64,000 nt of DNA from an uncultured Eubacteriales bacterium (GTDB taxonomy: Bacteria > Bacillota > Clostridia > Oscillospirales > CAG-272): contig CAKRTQ010000012.1 in NCBI GenBank assembly GCA_934402395.1, positions 13,269-77,268 of the forward strand, given 5' to 3'. The notes under the pieces were generated by a model. It worked only from the letters and a program-made list of their open reading frames with translations. It was not told where the DNA came from and searched no databases. Shown piece by piece: positions 40,097 through 49,110 of this stretch. Positions within the stretch are counted from its first letter, which is position 1. Each line of letters opens with the position of its first letter. A program made the position numbers and the translations under genes.

Positions 40097-42214
40097 ATGA
40101 ACAAAAAGAGGATCGTTCCATGCCGCATCGCGCGGCAAATGATTGCATTTCTTCTTGCACTGCTTTTATTGCCCGGAATGCTTTCCTGCCGTCCGCATGT
40201 CAACGGCGGCGGTACTTCGGATGTCACATCGACGCCCGATACGCCGCCTGCGGAGTTTGACCTTGAGCTTTCGCAGTACAGGATAATTTATCCCGAAAAG
40301 GCGTCATCGGCATGCCGCGGTGCGGCGCGGGAACTCAAATCCGCGCTCGAAGCGGTCTGCGGCGGTAGCATCGCAATGGAGGACGACTGGTCGAAGGACG
40401 GCACCGTGTCCGATGCGGATGCAAACGAGATACTCGTAGGCGCCACAAATCGCCCTCAGTCAGCGGCAGTTGCCGGTGCGTTCGATTCGCAGACGGGATG
40501 GAGCGTCCGCATTGAAGGGAAACGTATAGTCGTTGCCGCTACCGACGATTCGCTGCTTTATTATGCCGTCAGTGCTCTTGCTTCGTCGGTGAGGGCGAAC
40601 GGTACGGGAATCGCAATGCTTCCGCTCGGGCTTTCGCTCGCCGAGGACAGCTTTACCGCAATAAAAATAGCTGAGGACGGCGTTCCGAACTATCCTACGG
40701 TTTATTCCAGATTCGCCAATCCCGATACCGTTGCGGCGTTTTCAAGGCTGAAGGCAAAGATCGACTCGCTGCTCGGCAACGAAAAGCAGACCATGCGTAC
40801 CGATGCGCTTTCAAAGGCGGGCAGCTACAACAGTGAAACGACCGAGATACTTATCGGCGACACCGGATATACCGAAAGCGGAGAGGGAATGTCACGCTTC
40901 GGCGGAGCCGAGTACGGTTTTACCGTGGTCGGAAACAAGCTTACGGTCGGCGGCAGGACCCCCGTTACCACCGTCATGGCGGTGGAGCGGCTTGCCGAAA
41001 TGCTTGATTTTGCCGTTGTAAACGAAGCAGACGGCAAAAGATCGATCGTCCTGCAATGTCCGGCGGTGGCGCGGTTCTCATGCTATGGCTATCGCACAAA
41101 TGTTCCCGATGTAACTGGGCTGACGCTTTCCCGCGCGGTCGATACCGGTGAGGGCGGTCTTATGCTTTGTTATGACGGCGCAACGTCAGATGCATATGCA
41201 GCCTACTGCGCGTCGGCTGAGAGTGCGGGATACGTGTGTATTGCCGCGAATGTGATAGGGGAAAACAGCTATTCCACATATGAAAAAGAGGGATCGGGAA
41301 CGCGGCTTTACGTGTCCTGCACATCGGGCACGCTGAGGATCACTACCGAACCCGACAGCGTGGGGCATTATCTCGGTGATGACGATACGGGCAGCGGCAG
41401 TGTCGTTTTTACGCAGATGGCGCTTAGCTATACCGCCGACAGCACTAACGGAATGGGATATGTGCTGAAGCTCGGCGACGGCAGCTTTGTCATCTGGGAC
41501 GGCGGTTTTACAGGAGATGCCGCGCGCCTTTGCGAATATCTGAAAAAGAATACCGCTCAGGGCGAAAAGCCGCGTGTGCGGCTGTGGATACTTACGCATA
41601 TGCACATTGATCATATTCAGTGCTTTCAGGAATTTGCCGATAAGTTTGCCGGTGAGATAAAGCTTGAAAACGTCATGGCTTCGGTGCCCGAGGCGTATTG
41701 CGACCCCGAGGGAGCTTGCCCGGCGTGGGATAAGGTACAGCGTTCGGTGCGTCTTTTTGGCGGCGCACGCATCGTAAAGCCGATGGAGGGTGACCGCATA
41801 AAGCTTCCGGGTGCGTATATTGAAGTGCTCGGTACCTATTCGCTGGTCGTGGCGCACGGTCTGCGCTCGGAGGCAAGGAATGATACTTCCGTCGTTACCC
41901 GCATCATCTGCGCAAACACAGAGATATTGCTGCCGGGAGACGCGCAGATACCGTTGGGCGAAGCGCTTGTCGCGGAGTATGGCGCGGCACTTGCATCGAA
42001 ATATGTGCAGGTGGCGCATCACGGTTCGATAAAATGGCCGACAACGCGCGCTTTTTATGAGGCTGCAAAGCCTGAGTACGTGTTTTTTCCCGGTTCCGCA
42101 TCGCGGTATGCCGAAAACCGGAAGACCGATATCAACACATATCTTATAAACCTCGTCGGTAAAGACCACGTGTATGTTGCCGACGGTGCATACTTCGAGC
42201 TTACGCTCGGATAA
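40097..42214 (+). CDS. Lipoprotein with metallo-beta-lactamase-fold domain
   Basis: 705 residues. Lipobox LLPGMLSC at about 24-31. The first 250 residues contain repeated EILVG/EILIG-type segments (VSDADANEILVGATNRPQ, TTEILIGDTGY), like domains found N-terminal in some glycoside hydrolases. The C-terminal part (about 440-705) is a metallo-beta-lactamase fold with THMHIDH (residues about 499-505), LLPGDAQ and VAHHGS, closest to ComEC-like extracellular hydrolases. Function unknown; extracellular hydrolase is the best guess. Confidence 0.8.
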   Translation: MNKKRIVPCRIARQMIAFLLALLLLPGMLSCRPHVNGGGTSDVTSTPDTPPAEFDLELSQYRIIYPEKASSACRGAARELKSALEAVCGGSIAMEDDWSKDGTVSDADANEILVGATNRPQSAAVAGAFDSQTGWSVRIEGKRIVVAATDDSLLYYAVSALASSVRANGTGIAMLPLGLSLAEDSFTAIKIAEDGVPNYPTVYSRFANPDTVAAFSRLKAKIDSLLGNEKQTMRTDALSKAGSYNSETTEILIGDTGYTESGEGMSRFGGAEYGFTVVGNKLTVGGRTPVTTVMAVERLAEMLDFAVVNEADGKRSIVLQCPAVARFSCYGYRTNVPDVTGLTLSRAVDTGEGGLMLCYDGATSDAYAAYCASAESAGYVCIAANVIGENSYSTYEKEGSGTRLYVSCTSGTLRITTEPDSVGHYLGDDDTGSGSVVFTQMALSYTADSTNGMGYVLKLGDGSFVIWDGGFTGDAARLCEYLKKNTAQGEKPRVRLWILTHMHIDHIQCFQEFADKFAGEIKLENVMASVPEAYCDPEGACPAWDKVQRSVRLFGGARIVKPMEGDRIKLPGAYIEVLGTYSLVVAHGLRSEARNDTSVVTRIICANTEILLPGDAQIPLGEALVAEYGAALASKYVQVAHHGSIKWPTTRAFYEAAKPEYVFFPGSASRYAENRKTDINTYLINLVGKDHVYVADGAYFELTLG

Positions 42215-42263
42215 AAACCGGGGCGATAAAAACTCATTTTGAGTTTTTATCGCCCCGGTTTTT
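42213..42263. terminator. Bidirectional terminator palindrome (AAAACTCA core)
   Basis: Perfect arms 42213-42236 and 42240-42263 around TTT: inner core ATAAAAACTCA/TGAGTTTTTAT, outer CCGGGGCG/CGCCCCGG, with A/T-runs at the ends. It overlaps the stop codon of the lipoprotein gene and lies before a convergent gene end. Confidence 0.88.
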
Positions 42264-42358
42264 CATTTTGCGCCGTGTTATCAAAGAAAGACGGTCAAAA
42301 AATTTTGAATTCCGCTATGGCACGTATTCGGTCCGCGACCGATTCCGCAGGCTGCGGA

Positions 42359-43690
42359 TCATTTCTTTTTCTTCTGCTTTATCACTTCGTTGCCGTACAT
42401 ATCGTAGACCGGTTCAAACGGCGATACCGCATCGGTGCGGTTTGCGACCTGCCCGGCGCCGAGCGGTATCTGACCGCAAAGCAGTGGGTCGTTGGTTTCA
42501 CGCATCCAGCTCTCAAGCCTTTCCGAAAGCGTGCGCAGCTCATCGGCGTACTCGGGACGGTGGGCAAGATTCTGTCTCTCCTCCGGGTCGGCTACGAGAT
42601 CGTAAAGATATACCGGTTCGCGCGGTATATACGGCAATTTCGATGTGAGGAAGATATCCTTGGCGGCATGATCTCCGATATTGACGAGCGGACGGCGCAA
42701 CTCGCCGAAGTGACGTATCAGCTTCATGCGGTCGGTCCTTATAGCGCGCATCGGGTCATAGGCGGCGTGATATGTCACCTCGGAGAAAATGCAGTCGTGA
42801 ACGCGGTCGGTCTCACCGCGCATGAGCGGGAGAAGAGAGACGCCTTCAAGCCAGTCGGGAGCTTCAAGCCCGAGCATTTCGCACAATGTAGGGAACACAT
42901 CTATGTGCGATACCATGGCATCGGTCGCGCCGCGCCCTATCGCCGGATGACGTATGAACATGGCTACCCCGGTCCCGGCATCGCGCAGGGTGCATTTCAT
43001 ATCCGGAAATGATATGCCGTGATCGGTGGTGAAAAGCACCACGGTGTCGTCGCGCAGCCCCTGCGCATCTATTTCATCAAGCACTGCGCCCACGCATTTG
43101 TCGGCGTTGCGCAGGCTTGTGAGATAGCCGGCAAAATCGTGGCGGGTCTCCTTTGTGTTCACTATCGGCGAGGGAGTGGCTATGAAGTCTTCTTCGATAT
43201 CTGTCGCCTCCGGATATGCGAGATGTGTGGCTGACATTCCGAAGGAAAGGAAAAAGGGCTTGCCGCCGCGTCGGTCGCTGCGCAGGAAGTCAAGCGCATG
43301 TTCAAGCGCGCGGGCATCGCGTACCCGCGTGTCGTGCTCAAATGAGGAATACCTTTCATCATAACCGAGCATTGCGGGGTCCTTTGCCTCATGCTGAACA
43401 CCTGCAAGCACGGTGTAATAGCCGTTTTTGTGCAGAAAATTAGAAAGATGCCGGCTGAAATCGTTTGTTACAAAGCCGCGGTGAGAAAGCCCGTACATTC
43501 CGGAGCAGTGAGGGTACATCCCCGTCAGCAATGCCGTGCGGCTCGGCGAGCAGATGGGCGCTGCGCTGTGCGCCTGATGAAACATAAAGCTTTCCCGTGC
43601 CAGCCGCATAAGGTTCGGGTTGTCGGCGACAATGCCGTAGGGCTGAATGTACCGCCCGCTGTCGTGTGTGTGTATGTATACAAAATTCAT
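42359..43690 (-). CDS. Sulfatase, Cys-type
   Basis: 443 residues of the sulfatase family. The site for formylglycine is C47-S-P-S-R51 in APICSPSRTALLTG, so an activating enzyme (anSME) is needed, not seen in this window. Metal-binding and substrate residues include HTHD near the start, TDHGISF and a late HFGELRR. Heparan N-sulfatase-like proteins are the closest group. No signal peptide, so cytoplasmic. It is co-directional with the solute-binding protein gene that precedes it. Confidence 0.92.
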   Translation of the reverse strand: MNFVYIHTHDSGRYIQPYGIVADNPNLMRLARESFMFHQAHSAAPICSPSRTALLTGMYPHCSGMYGLSHRGFVTNDFSRHLSNFLHKNGYYTVLAGVQHEAKDPAMLGYDERYSSFEHDTRVRDARALEHALDFLRSDRRGGKPFFLSFGMSATHLAYPEATDIEEDFIATPSPIVNTKETRHDFAGYLTSLRNADKCVGAVLDEIDAQGLRDDTVVLFTTDHGISFPDMKCTLRDAGTGVAMFIRHPAIGRGATDAMVSHIDVFPTLCEMLGLEAPDWLEGVSLLPLMRGETDRVHDCIFSEVTYHAAYDPMRAIRTDRMKLIRHFGELRRPLVNIGDHAAKDIFLTSKLPYIPREPVYLYDLVADPEERQNLAHRPEYADELRTLSERLESWMRETNDPLLCGQIPLGAGQVANRTDAVSPFEPVYDMYGNEVIKQKKKK

Positions 43691-43765
43691 TTTGTGTGTT
43701 CCTTCTTATAAAAAATACGTGCGGCGGAGTGTCATGACACCCCGTCGCACGGTTGCAATGTCTGT

Positions 43766-45241
43766 TTATTTGCCGAATGCCGCCATCATTTCGTCAAGTT
43801 TTGTATTGATGGTATCGCGGCTGGCGTTGAATGTACGTGAGAAGTTGGGGTTGTTCTTGCATATGCAGTTGCGGAAGATCGAATATGTAAGATTGCCGAG
43901 CGCGTCACTGTATATTCTGCCAAGGTCAAAGCTGACGCCGGCACGTGCCATATCGAATGTTTTTGCGGCTGTGGGGTCGGTGGTGTAACGGGTCTTCATC
44001 GTGACCTCAAACAGGATCGGCGTGATGATGCGGTAACCCTCTGAGGAGAGGCATTCGAGAGTCATGGCAGCTTCCGTGGGGTGCTGAGCGGCAGCGGATA
44101 CGGCGTAGAAGGTGCAGGGGAAGCCGAGGCAGGTCGAGTAGCCGTCCTGATCGACGGTGTATTTCGGTATCGGAGCAATGCCGTAGCTGAAGGCGGCGTC
44201 TCCGAGGTCACGGCTGGCATATCTTGCACGGCTCATGAGGAACATTACTCTGCCTTCCTGGAAGGTCCTGTTGCAGGCTGCGCCGAGGAGGCTTATCGGG
44301 TCGGCGAGATACGCGGCTATAAGTGTTACAACATTCTGTGTGCGCTCACTGCCGAATTTTTCCGAGATAATTGGAGTACCGTCGGAGTCACGGTCTATCG
44401 TGCGTAGTCCCGCGCCGTAGAAGAAGGGGTCGGTGTGCATCGTGTTGGCAGTAAAGCCGTATATGGGCGTTTCGGTGCCCTGAAGTCCGTCGACCTTGTG
44501 CGACATTTCGATCATTTTTTCGTATGTCCACGTGTCCTTGTCAACGCATTCATAAGGATCGCCCGCATTGTACTGAGTCATTAAGTCTTTGTTGAAGTAC
44601 ATAACATACATCATGTAGAGCAGGTTGGTCGAAAGATCGCCCGTGGCAAAGAAAAGCTTGTTGTTGATCGTGGCTTCACTGATCAGCTTCTGCGGCCACC
44701 AGGGAGCGGTGAAATCAAGCGAATCGTGATCGAGCAGGTTGGCGCAGAAGCCGTTTGTGGCGGCGGTTGCCATTGCCATGGTGTAACCCGCATATATATC
44801 ATAGGGATTGCCCGAATCGAAGGCGGTGCGGATTTTGTTTATGTATCCTGCGCGGTTTTTGGCGTTGCCGGGCGTGCCGGTGTATTCTATCTCAACGCCG
44901 AGACGGGATGTTACCTTGGCGTTGCGGCGGTTTATTGCCGCCTCAACGATACCGCCCGTGCCTTCTTCGACAAAGAATTCGGGGTTCTCAACATCGGACC
45001 AATAGAGCATTCCGAGCTTTACGCCGAGGCTCGCCGCCTCGGGCAGAGAATCTTTAAGATAACCATCGGAATCGTATTTTCCGGCATCGGGATCAACGGT
45101 TGTGACAGGAGTGCCGGTCGTGCCCGGCTTGTCGGGATTATCGGGAGTGCTGCAGGCGACTGTCATACACATGAGCGAGGCGATAACCAGAACAAGTGCT
45201 GTAATTGACAGTAAAAATTGTGCGGTCGAGCGTTTTTTCAT
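43766..45241 (-). CDS. Lipoprotein, extracellular solute-binding-like, paralogue 2
   Basis: About 491 residues; the start at 45241 fits AAAGGTAAC and the signal peptide, ending in MTVAC (lipobox). It shares the YWSDVENPEF motif, the WWPQKLI / WWPRDLI region and the general layout with the protein at 37167-38624, so the two are diverged paralogues. Again no permease gene is adjacent. The sulfatase gene follows, suggesting uptake of sulfated glycans, which is inference. Confidence 0.85.
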   Translation of the reverse strand: MKKRSTAQFLLSITALVLVIASLMCMTVACSTPDNPDKPGTTGTPVTTVDPDAGKYDSDGYLKDSLPEAASLGVKLGMLYWSDVENPEFFVEEGTGGIVEAAINRRNAKVTSRLGVEIEYTGTPGNAKNRAGYINKIRTAFDSGNPYDIYAGYTMAMATAATNGFCANLLDHDSLDFTAPWWPQKLISEATINNKLFFATGDLSTNLLYMMYVMYFNKDLMTQYNAGDPYECVDKDTWTYEKMIEMSHKVDGLQGTETPIYGFTANTMHTDPFFYGAGLRTIDRDSDGTPIISEKFGSERTQNVVTLIAAYLADPISLLGAACNRTFQEGRVMFLMSRARYASRDLGDAAFSYGIAPIPKYTVDQDGYSTCLGFPCTFYAVSAAAQHPTEAAMTLECLSSEGYRIITPILFEVTMKTRYTTDPTAAKTFDMARAGVSFDLGRIYSDALGNLTYSIFRNCICKNNPNFSRTFNASRDTINTKLDEMMAAFGK

Positions 45242-45301
45242 GCTATCGTTACCTTTCTTTTTTTGCTTGCGCCGCATCGCGGCGCTGCCTTTTATGTTCT
45301 T

Positions 45302-45330
45302 ATTTTATCATTTCGGCACACCGGTGTAAA
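45302..45330 (-). promoter_or_regulatory. Promoter of solute-binding paralogue 2
   Basis: On the minus strand TTTACA (45330-45325), 17-base spacer, TAAAAT (45307-45302). Upstream, A/T-rich near-palindromic AATAAGAATAATATTATT sequence at 45330-45350 could bind a regulator. Confidence 0.7.
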
Positions 45331-45468
45331 TAAGAATAATATTATTTTTATAAGAATCTTATTACGTTTTCCGTGCGGATACACTTTGTCGGCGGCTGAT
45401 ACATGTCATATTCGGCTGCACAAAGTGCTTTTGTGCGAAAAAAACGGCTTTTTAAGTGATAAATATAC

Positions 45469-45497
45469 TTGACGCCGGGTATTTTTGCTGTTATAAT
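45469..45497 (+). promoter_or_regulatory. Promoter and structured leader of the SGNH hydrolase gene
   Basis: TTGACG (45469-45474), 17 bases, TATAAT (45492-45497). The leader of about 125 nt holds a hairpin CGCAA-TCTTATTT / AAATAAG-TTGCG (about 45542-45587). The role of the hairpin is unknown. Between 45331 and 45468 no gene is seen. Confidence 0.85.
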
Positions 45498-45628
45498 ATA
45501 AAAATGATGCGAGGATCCGCGAAAATGAGCGGAAATAAAACGTCGCAATCTTATTTTTATATAAATATCTTACGAAATAAGTTGCGTTTTCTTATAAAAA
45601 CGCAGCGTCTGAAAGGTGGAAAAACATC

Positions 45629-46291
45629 ATGTCTGTACTTGACGGAAAAACACTGGTCGCGCTCGGCGGTTCGCTTATTCACGGCAACAAGCTGGGCCCC
45701 GACGCAACATGGGTCGCGCTCCTTGCGGAGCGTCACGGAATGAAAGCCTACAACTACGGTATCAACGGCAACCCCGTGGCTTTTTCGACCGAGGAGCCTA
45801 CGCACAAGCACCCGCCGATGTGCGTGCGCTATGCCGATATGGCTGACGGCGCCGATTATGTGGTCCTGCTTGGCGGAGCGAACGACAAGCGCCTTCATGT
45901 GCCGCTCGGAGACGAGGCGCTCCGCTGCGACCGTTCATACCGCGATACTACCACATTCTACGGCGCGCTCAACACTCTTATCGCCGGGCTTACCGAAAAA
46001 TATCCTAAGGCAAAGATCCTGCTTATGACCAACTATAATCGCTGGCCGAGCAAAAACCGTTTCGGGCTTACCGACATAGACTATGTTGACGCAATGCTTG
46101 AGGTCGCGGCAATGTGGTCGCTGCCCTGCTTTGACAATTACCGCGCAAGCGGCATATCATTCCAGAATCCCGCTCAGCTTCCGTGGATAGACGAGGGGAT
46201 CGAACTCGGCATCGGCGCCAACCACCATTTCTCGCACGAGGCATATGAGTGGCTGACAAATAAATACGAAAAACTGCTCGAAGCTCTTTAA
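45629..46291 (+). CDS. SGNH/GDSL-type hydrolase
   Basis: 220 residues. Block I is LGGSLIHG (Ser about 14; Gly replaces the usual Asp), block II YGINGN, block III LLGGANDKR (Asn), block V NHHFSHEAY with the catalytic His. Such enzymes are esterases, often deacetylating sugars. No signal peptide. AAAGGTGG precedes the ATG. It ends before a bidirectional terminator. Confidence 0.88.
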   Translation: MSVLDGKTLVALGGSLIHGNKLGPDATWVALLAERHGMKAYNYGINGNPVAFSTEEPTHKHPPMCVRYADMADGADYVVLLGGANDKRLHVPLGDEALRCDRSYRDTTTFYGALNTLIAGLTEKYPKAKILLMTNYNRWPSKNRFGLTDIDYVDAMLEVAAMWSLPCFDNYRASGISFQNPAQLPWIDEGIELGIGANHHFSHEAYEWLTNKYEKLLEAL

Positions 46292-46395
46292 GATCCGGTG
46301 GACTGCCGCGCGTCATCGCGGCAGTCCTGTTTTTTATAGTGGTCTTAATTATAAAAGAGACCGGGCGGCATCAAAGACGCCGTTGGCGGTCAGTG

Positions 46396-46436
46396 TTTCG
46401 GGCTGCCGGAAGCACAGTGCTTCCGGCAGCCCGAAA
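46396..46436. terminator. Bidirectional terminator, 19-bp perfect stem
   Basis: Arms 46396-46414 and 46418-46436 (core GGGCTGCCGGAAGC / GCTTCCGGCAGCCC), loop CAG, T-run on one strand and A-run on the other. It lies between convergent genes. Confidence 0.88.
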
Positions 46437-46438
46437 AA

Positions 46439-47299
46439 TTATTTGCGGTATCTCTTTCCGCTTTCGCCCAGGTACTTTGCCATTGCAAGCACCCAGTCGG
46501 TCTGAATGATATCGTATCCGCGATCGGCGAGCCAGCCCCAGCCGAGAGCGGGATCCTTTACCAGAGACACATCGTCGGAGTGTCCGCCGGCAAGCGGCAC
46601 CTTGTAGTTGTAAAGAATGGCGTTTGCCCAGACGAGCTTGCCGTCTCCGTGCAGTTTGTCGATGAACTCACGGCTTGCGATGTATGAGTTTTCATCCGCG
46701 AAGACTACCTCGGCGCCCACGTATCTGATATTGCGGTGCATAAGCTCCTCATGTACGCCCTCGTCCTTTTTGAGTATGGGCAGGTACTGAATGCCGTGTC
46801 CGTACTCTTCGATGATATCGAACAGCTCGGGCTTCGGAGAGGTCTTGGCGATTATCTGCTCCTCCATGCCGTGTGCGCGGATAGCATCGGATATCTCGCG
46901 GGGGTTCTCCCAGAACTTGTCGATGTTTATGTAGCACACGCCCTTGAAGCGGTCAAACACCTCGTCAAGCGTGCAGAGCGGCCATTCGGTGTATGCGCGG
47001 TCGGCACTTACATAGCGCAGGCGGCGTATCTCGTCGTCGTGCATATCGGGCAGACGCTGAGCAAATTCGGTTCCGAGGTAGTTGAGATGGACGTATTCCA
47101 TCTTGGGGTGGAGGATCCAGAGCGTGCCGTCGGCACTCTTGCTGACGTCCACCTCTATCATGTCGGCGCCGTGTTTTACGGCTATCTCGTATGCCGCCAT
47201 GGTGTTGCAGGGAATATTTCCGCCGCAGGAGCCGCGATGAGCTACGATGATTATACGCTCGGCGGCATCTTTTTTAATGTCGAAGGTTGTCATTTTCAA
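46439..47299 (-). CDS. Glycerophosphodiester phosphodiesterase family protein
   Basis: 286 residues with the GDPD pattern: VAHRGS near the start, EVDVSKSADGTLWILHP with the metal-binding Glu-x-Asp and the catalytic His, and INIDK, all in a TIM-barrel layout. It hydrolyses glycerophosphodiesters to glycerol-3-phosphate and an alcohol. It ends the operon of the ABC-2 exporter or is its own gene; the gap upstream is 21 bases, so co-transcription is likely. Confidence 0.92.
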   Translation of the reverse strand: MKMTTFDIKKDAAERIIIVAHRGSCGGNIPCNTMAAYEIAVKHGADMIEVDVSKSADGTLWILHPKMEYVHLNYLGTEFAQRLPDMHDDEIRRLRYVSADRAYTEWPLCTLDEVFDRFKGVCYINIDKFWENPREISDAIRAHGMEEQIIAKTSPKPELFDIIEEYGHGIQYLPILKKDEGVHEELMHRNIRYVGAEVVFADENSYIASREFIDKLHGDGKLVWANAILYNYKVPLAGGHSDDVSLVKDPALGWGWLADRGYDIIQTDWVLAMAKYLGESGKRYRK

Positions 47300-47320
47300 T
47301 TGCCTTTCTGATTTTATATT

Positions 47321-49093
47321 TTAATTTTTGATTTGTTGTTTTGTAAATGAGAGGAACGAAAGAGCTGCCATAAGTACGCTGAGCGCAGCCATCCATGCTA
47401 TTCCGACATACAGATGATATATCGAACGCCCTGCCGCAAATGCCGATGCAATGGTCGATACCACCGAATAGCTGCCGCCCGATATAAAGCTCGAAGTCGC
47501 ATTTGTGAGAAATGCGGTAAGATCAAGGTAGGGCAGCGGCGAATATTCGAGATGCGCCAACGGAAATGTTTCGTTTATCAGCAGCGCAACGGATGTTGCC
47601 GCCGTCGATGAGAACCGCGCCATCATTGAAAGCGCTATCGGCAGTGCCGAGCGTTTTACGAGCGTTGAGATAAGAAGCGCGAAAAGTACGATCGGGGATG
47701 CCGAAAGTATTGAAAGCAGTATGCGTACCACAGCCATGATCGGCGCCGGTATCACAGCCACGCTGCCGCTTATGACGAACAGCGATGGGGTGAAGATATC
47801 CTTTACGCCGTAAAGTATCATACATTCCGCAGCGAGCATCACTGCGGCGACCGCCGCAGCGCAGAGCCACCATATGTACATTGACAGCATCTTTGACGCA
47901 AGTATTTTTGCGCGGCTGCGCGGACGGATAAGGAGCAGGCGTACGGTGCCCGATGAATATTCGTTGGAAAGGATCGTTCCGCTGACTATTATCACGAAAA
48001 TAATCAGCATACCCAGAGTCATTGAAAGAAATGACGTGAAGGCTGTCTTTGCCGATCTTTTCACCGTGCCGGTAAGGGGGATGTCGTTCTCAAGGCTGTA
48101 CCGTGCGAGAAGCATCGAATCCGTCCACATTTTTTCGCCGTTGGCAGCGAGATAATGTTCGTAGCTTCCGTACCGGTACTGGCCTGCGGGGTATAACTTG
48201 CCCGACTCAAACAGTATCCTCGGTATTGAAACGTATATTTCGCTGTATGTCATAAGGTCGGAAGATATAAGTTCTGTGACCGTAACATACTGCCAGCCGC
48301 CGTAGGGAAGTTCCCGGTCGCGCAGCAGCTGCCAGCCGTAAACGTTTAGCTCGGCAGCTTCGACGCTGCGCGCGGCACGCGTCAGCATCATATCGCGGTA
48401 TGCCGCCGCCTCCTCAACGGTCGTTATTTCCGGCGGAAGCTCCGCGGGGGTTGCGGTCAGGGCGTCGAGCGCCCGGCGGTTCTGTTCAAGCTTTTCGTTG
48501 GCAGAGTCGAGTTTTTCCTGATAAAAGCTTCGGAGCGTGTAGCTTTTGATGTCGTTCTCAAGCGCGGTCACTTCGGCGTTGATGTGTTTTACTGTCTCTC
48601 CGATCACTTCCGGCATGAAGAAGTAGGAAGGCTCATGCTCGTCCGTTTTGCAGAAATCGGGACGGTCGCTGTTGTAAAAAATGTTGCCAAGGGAGGAATT
48701 TTCAATATTCTCATACGTAAATTCACCGCTTTGCACGTGCCGTGAGGCATAAAGCCAGCCGAGCATCGTGACATATTCATCATAAAAAACATCAGCTTTC
48801 CATGATATATCATCGGCATCGATGTCATTGGAGAAAAATGAATTGGCTTTTTCAAATCTGCGCCAGTATGATTCCTCCAGCGCGTCTCCGTGGCTGCGGG
48901 CGCGTTCTATTCCCTCCGATACTGAGGTGTCATTGCGAAGCCGTGAGCCTGAGTCGCTGACTTTTGAGAACAAAGCCACGGGGATGGGAAGCAGGACGGT
49001 CAGCAACGCAATGACTATAAGCAGTACGCGCAGCCCGGTTTGCTTCGCAAGCTTTTTGTTTTCGTTTCCGATAAGACGTAAAAGTCCGTTCAT
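47321..49093 (-). CDS. ABC-2 exporter permease, paralogue B
   Basis: About 590 residues. The start at 49093 fits GGGAGGTCA and the conserved beginning RLIGNENKKLAKQTGLRVLL, nearly repeated in the next protein. One membrane segment at the start, a large extracellular domain of about 350 residues (helical coiled-coil-like), then about five membrane segments ending with SFLSFTKQQIKN. It pairs with the ATPase and the paralogue encoded upstream. Confidence 0.85.
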   Translation of the reverse strand: MNGLLRLIGNENKKLAKQTGLRVLLIVIALLTVLLPIPVALFSKVSDSGSRLRNDTSVSEGIERARSHGDALEESYWRRFEKANSFFSNDIDADDISWKADVFYDEYVTMLGWLYASRHVQSGEFTYENIENSSLGNIFYNSDRPDFCKTDEHEPSYFFMPEVIGETVKHINAEVTALENDIKSYTLRSFYQEKLDSANEKLEQNRRALDALTATPAELPPEITTVEEAAAYRDMMLTRAARSVEAAELNVYGWQLLRDRELPYGGWQYVTVTELISSDLMTYSEIYVSIPRILFESGKLYPAGQYRYGSYEHYLAANGEKMWTDSMLLARYSLENDIPLTGTVKRSAKTAFTSFLSMTLGMLIIFVIIVSGTILSNEYSSGTVRLLLIRPRSRAKILASKMLSMYIWWLCAAAVAAVMLAAECMILYGVKDIFTPSLFVISGSVAVIPAPIMAVVRILLSILSASPIVLFALLISTLVKRSALPIALSMMARFSSTAATSVALLINETFPLAHLEYSPLPYLDLTAFLTNATSSFISGGSYSVVSTIASAFAAGRSIYHLYVGIAWMAALSVLMAALSFLSFTKQQIKN

Positions 49094-49110
49094 GCGCAGT
49101 GACCTCCCTG

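Noticed and set aside
41186..42169. 327-codon minus-strand ORF
   Set aside because: Shadow of the metallo-beta-lactamase-fold lipoprotein gene; no start signals.
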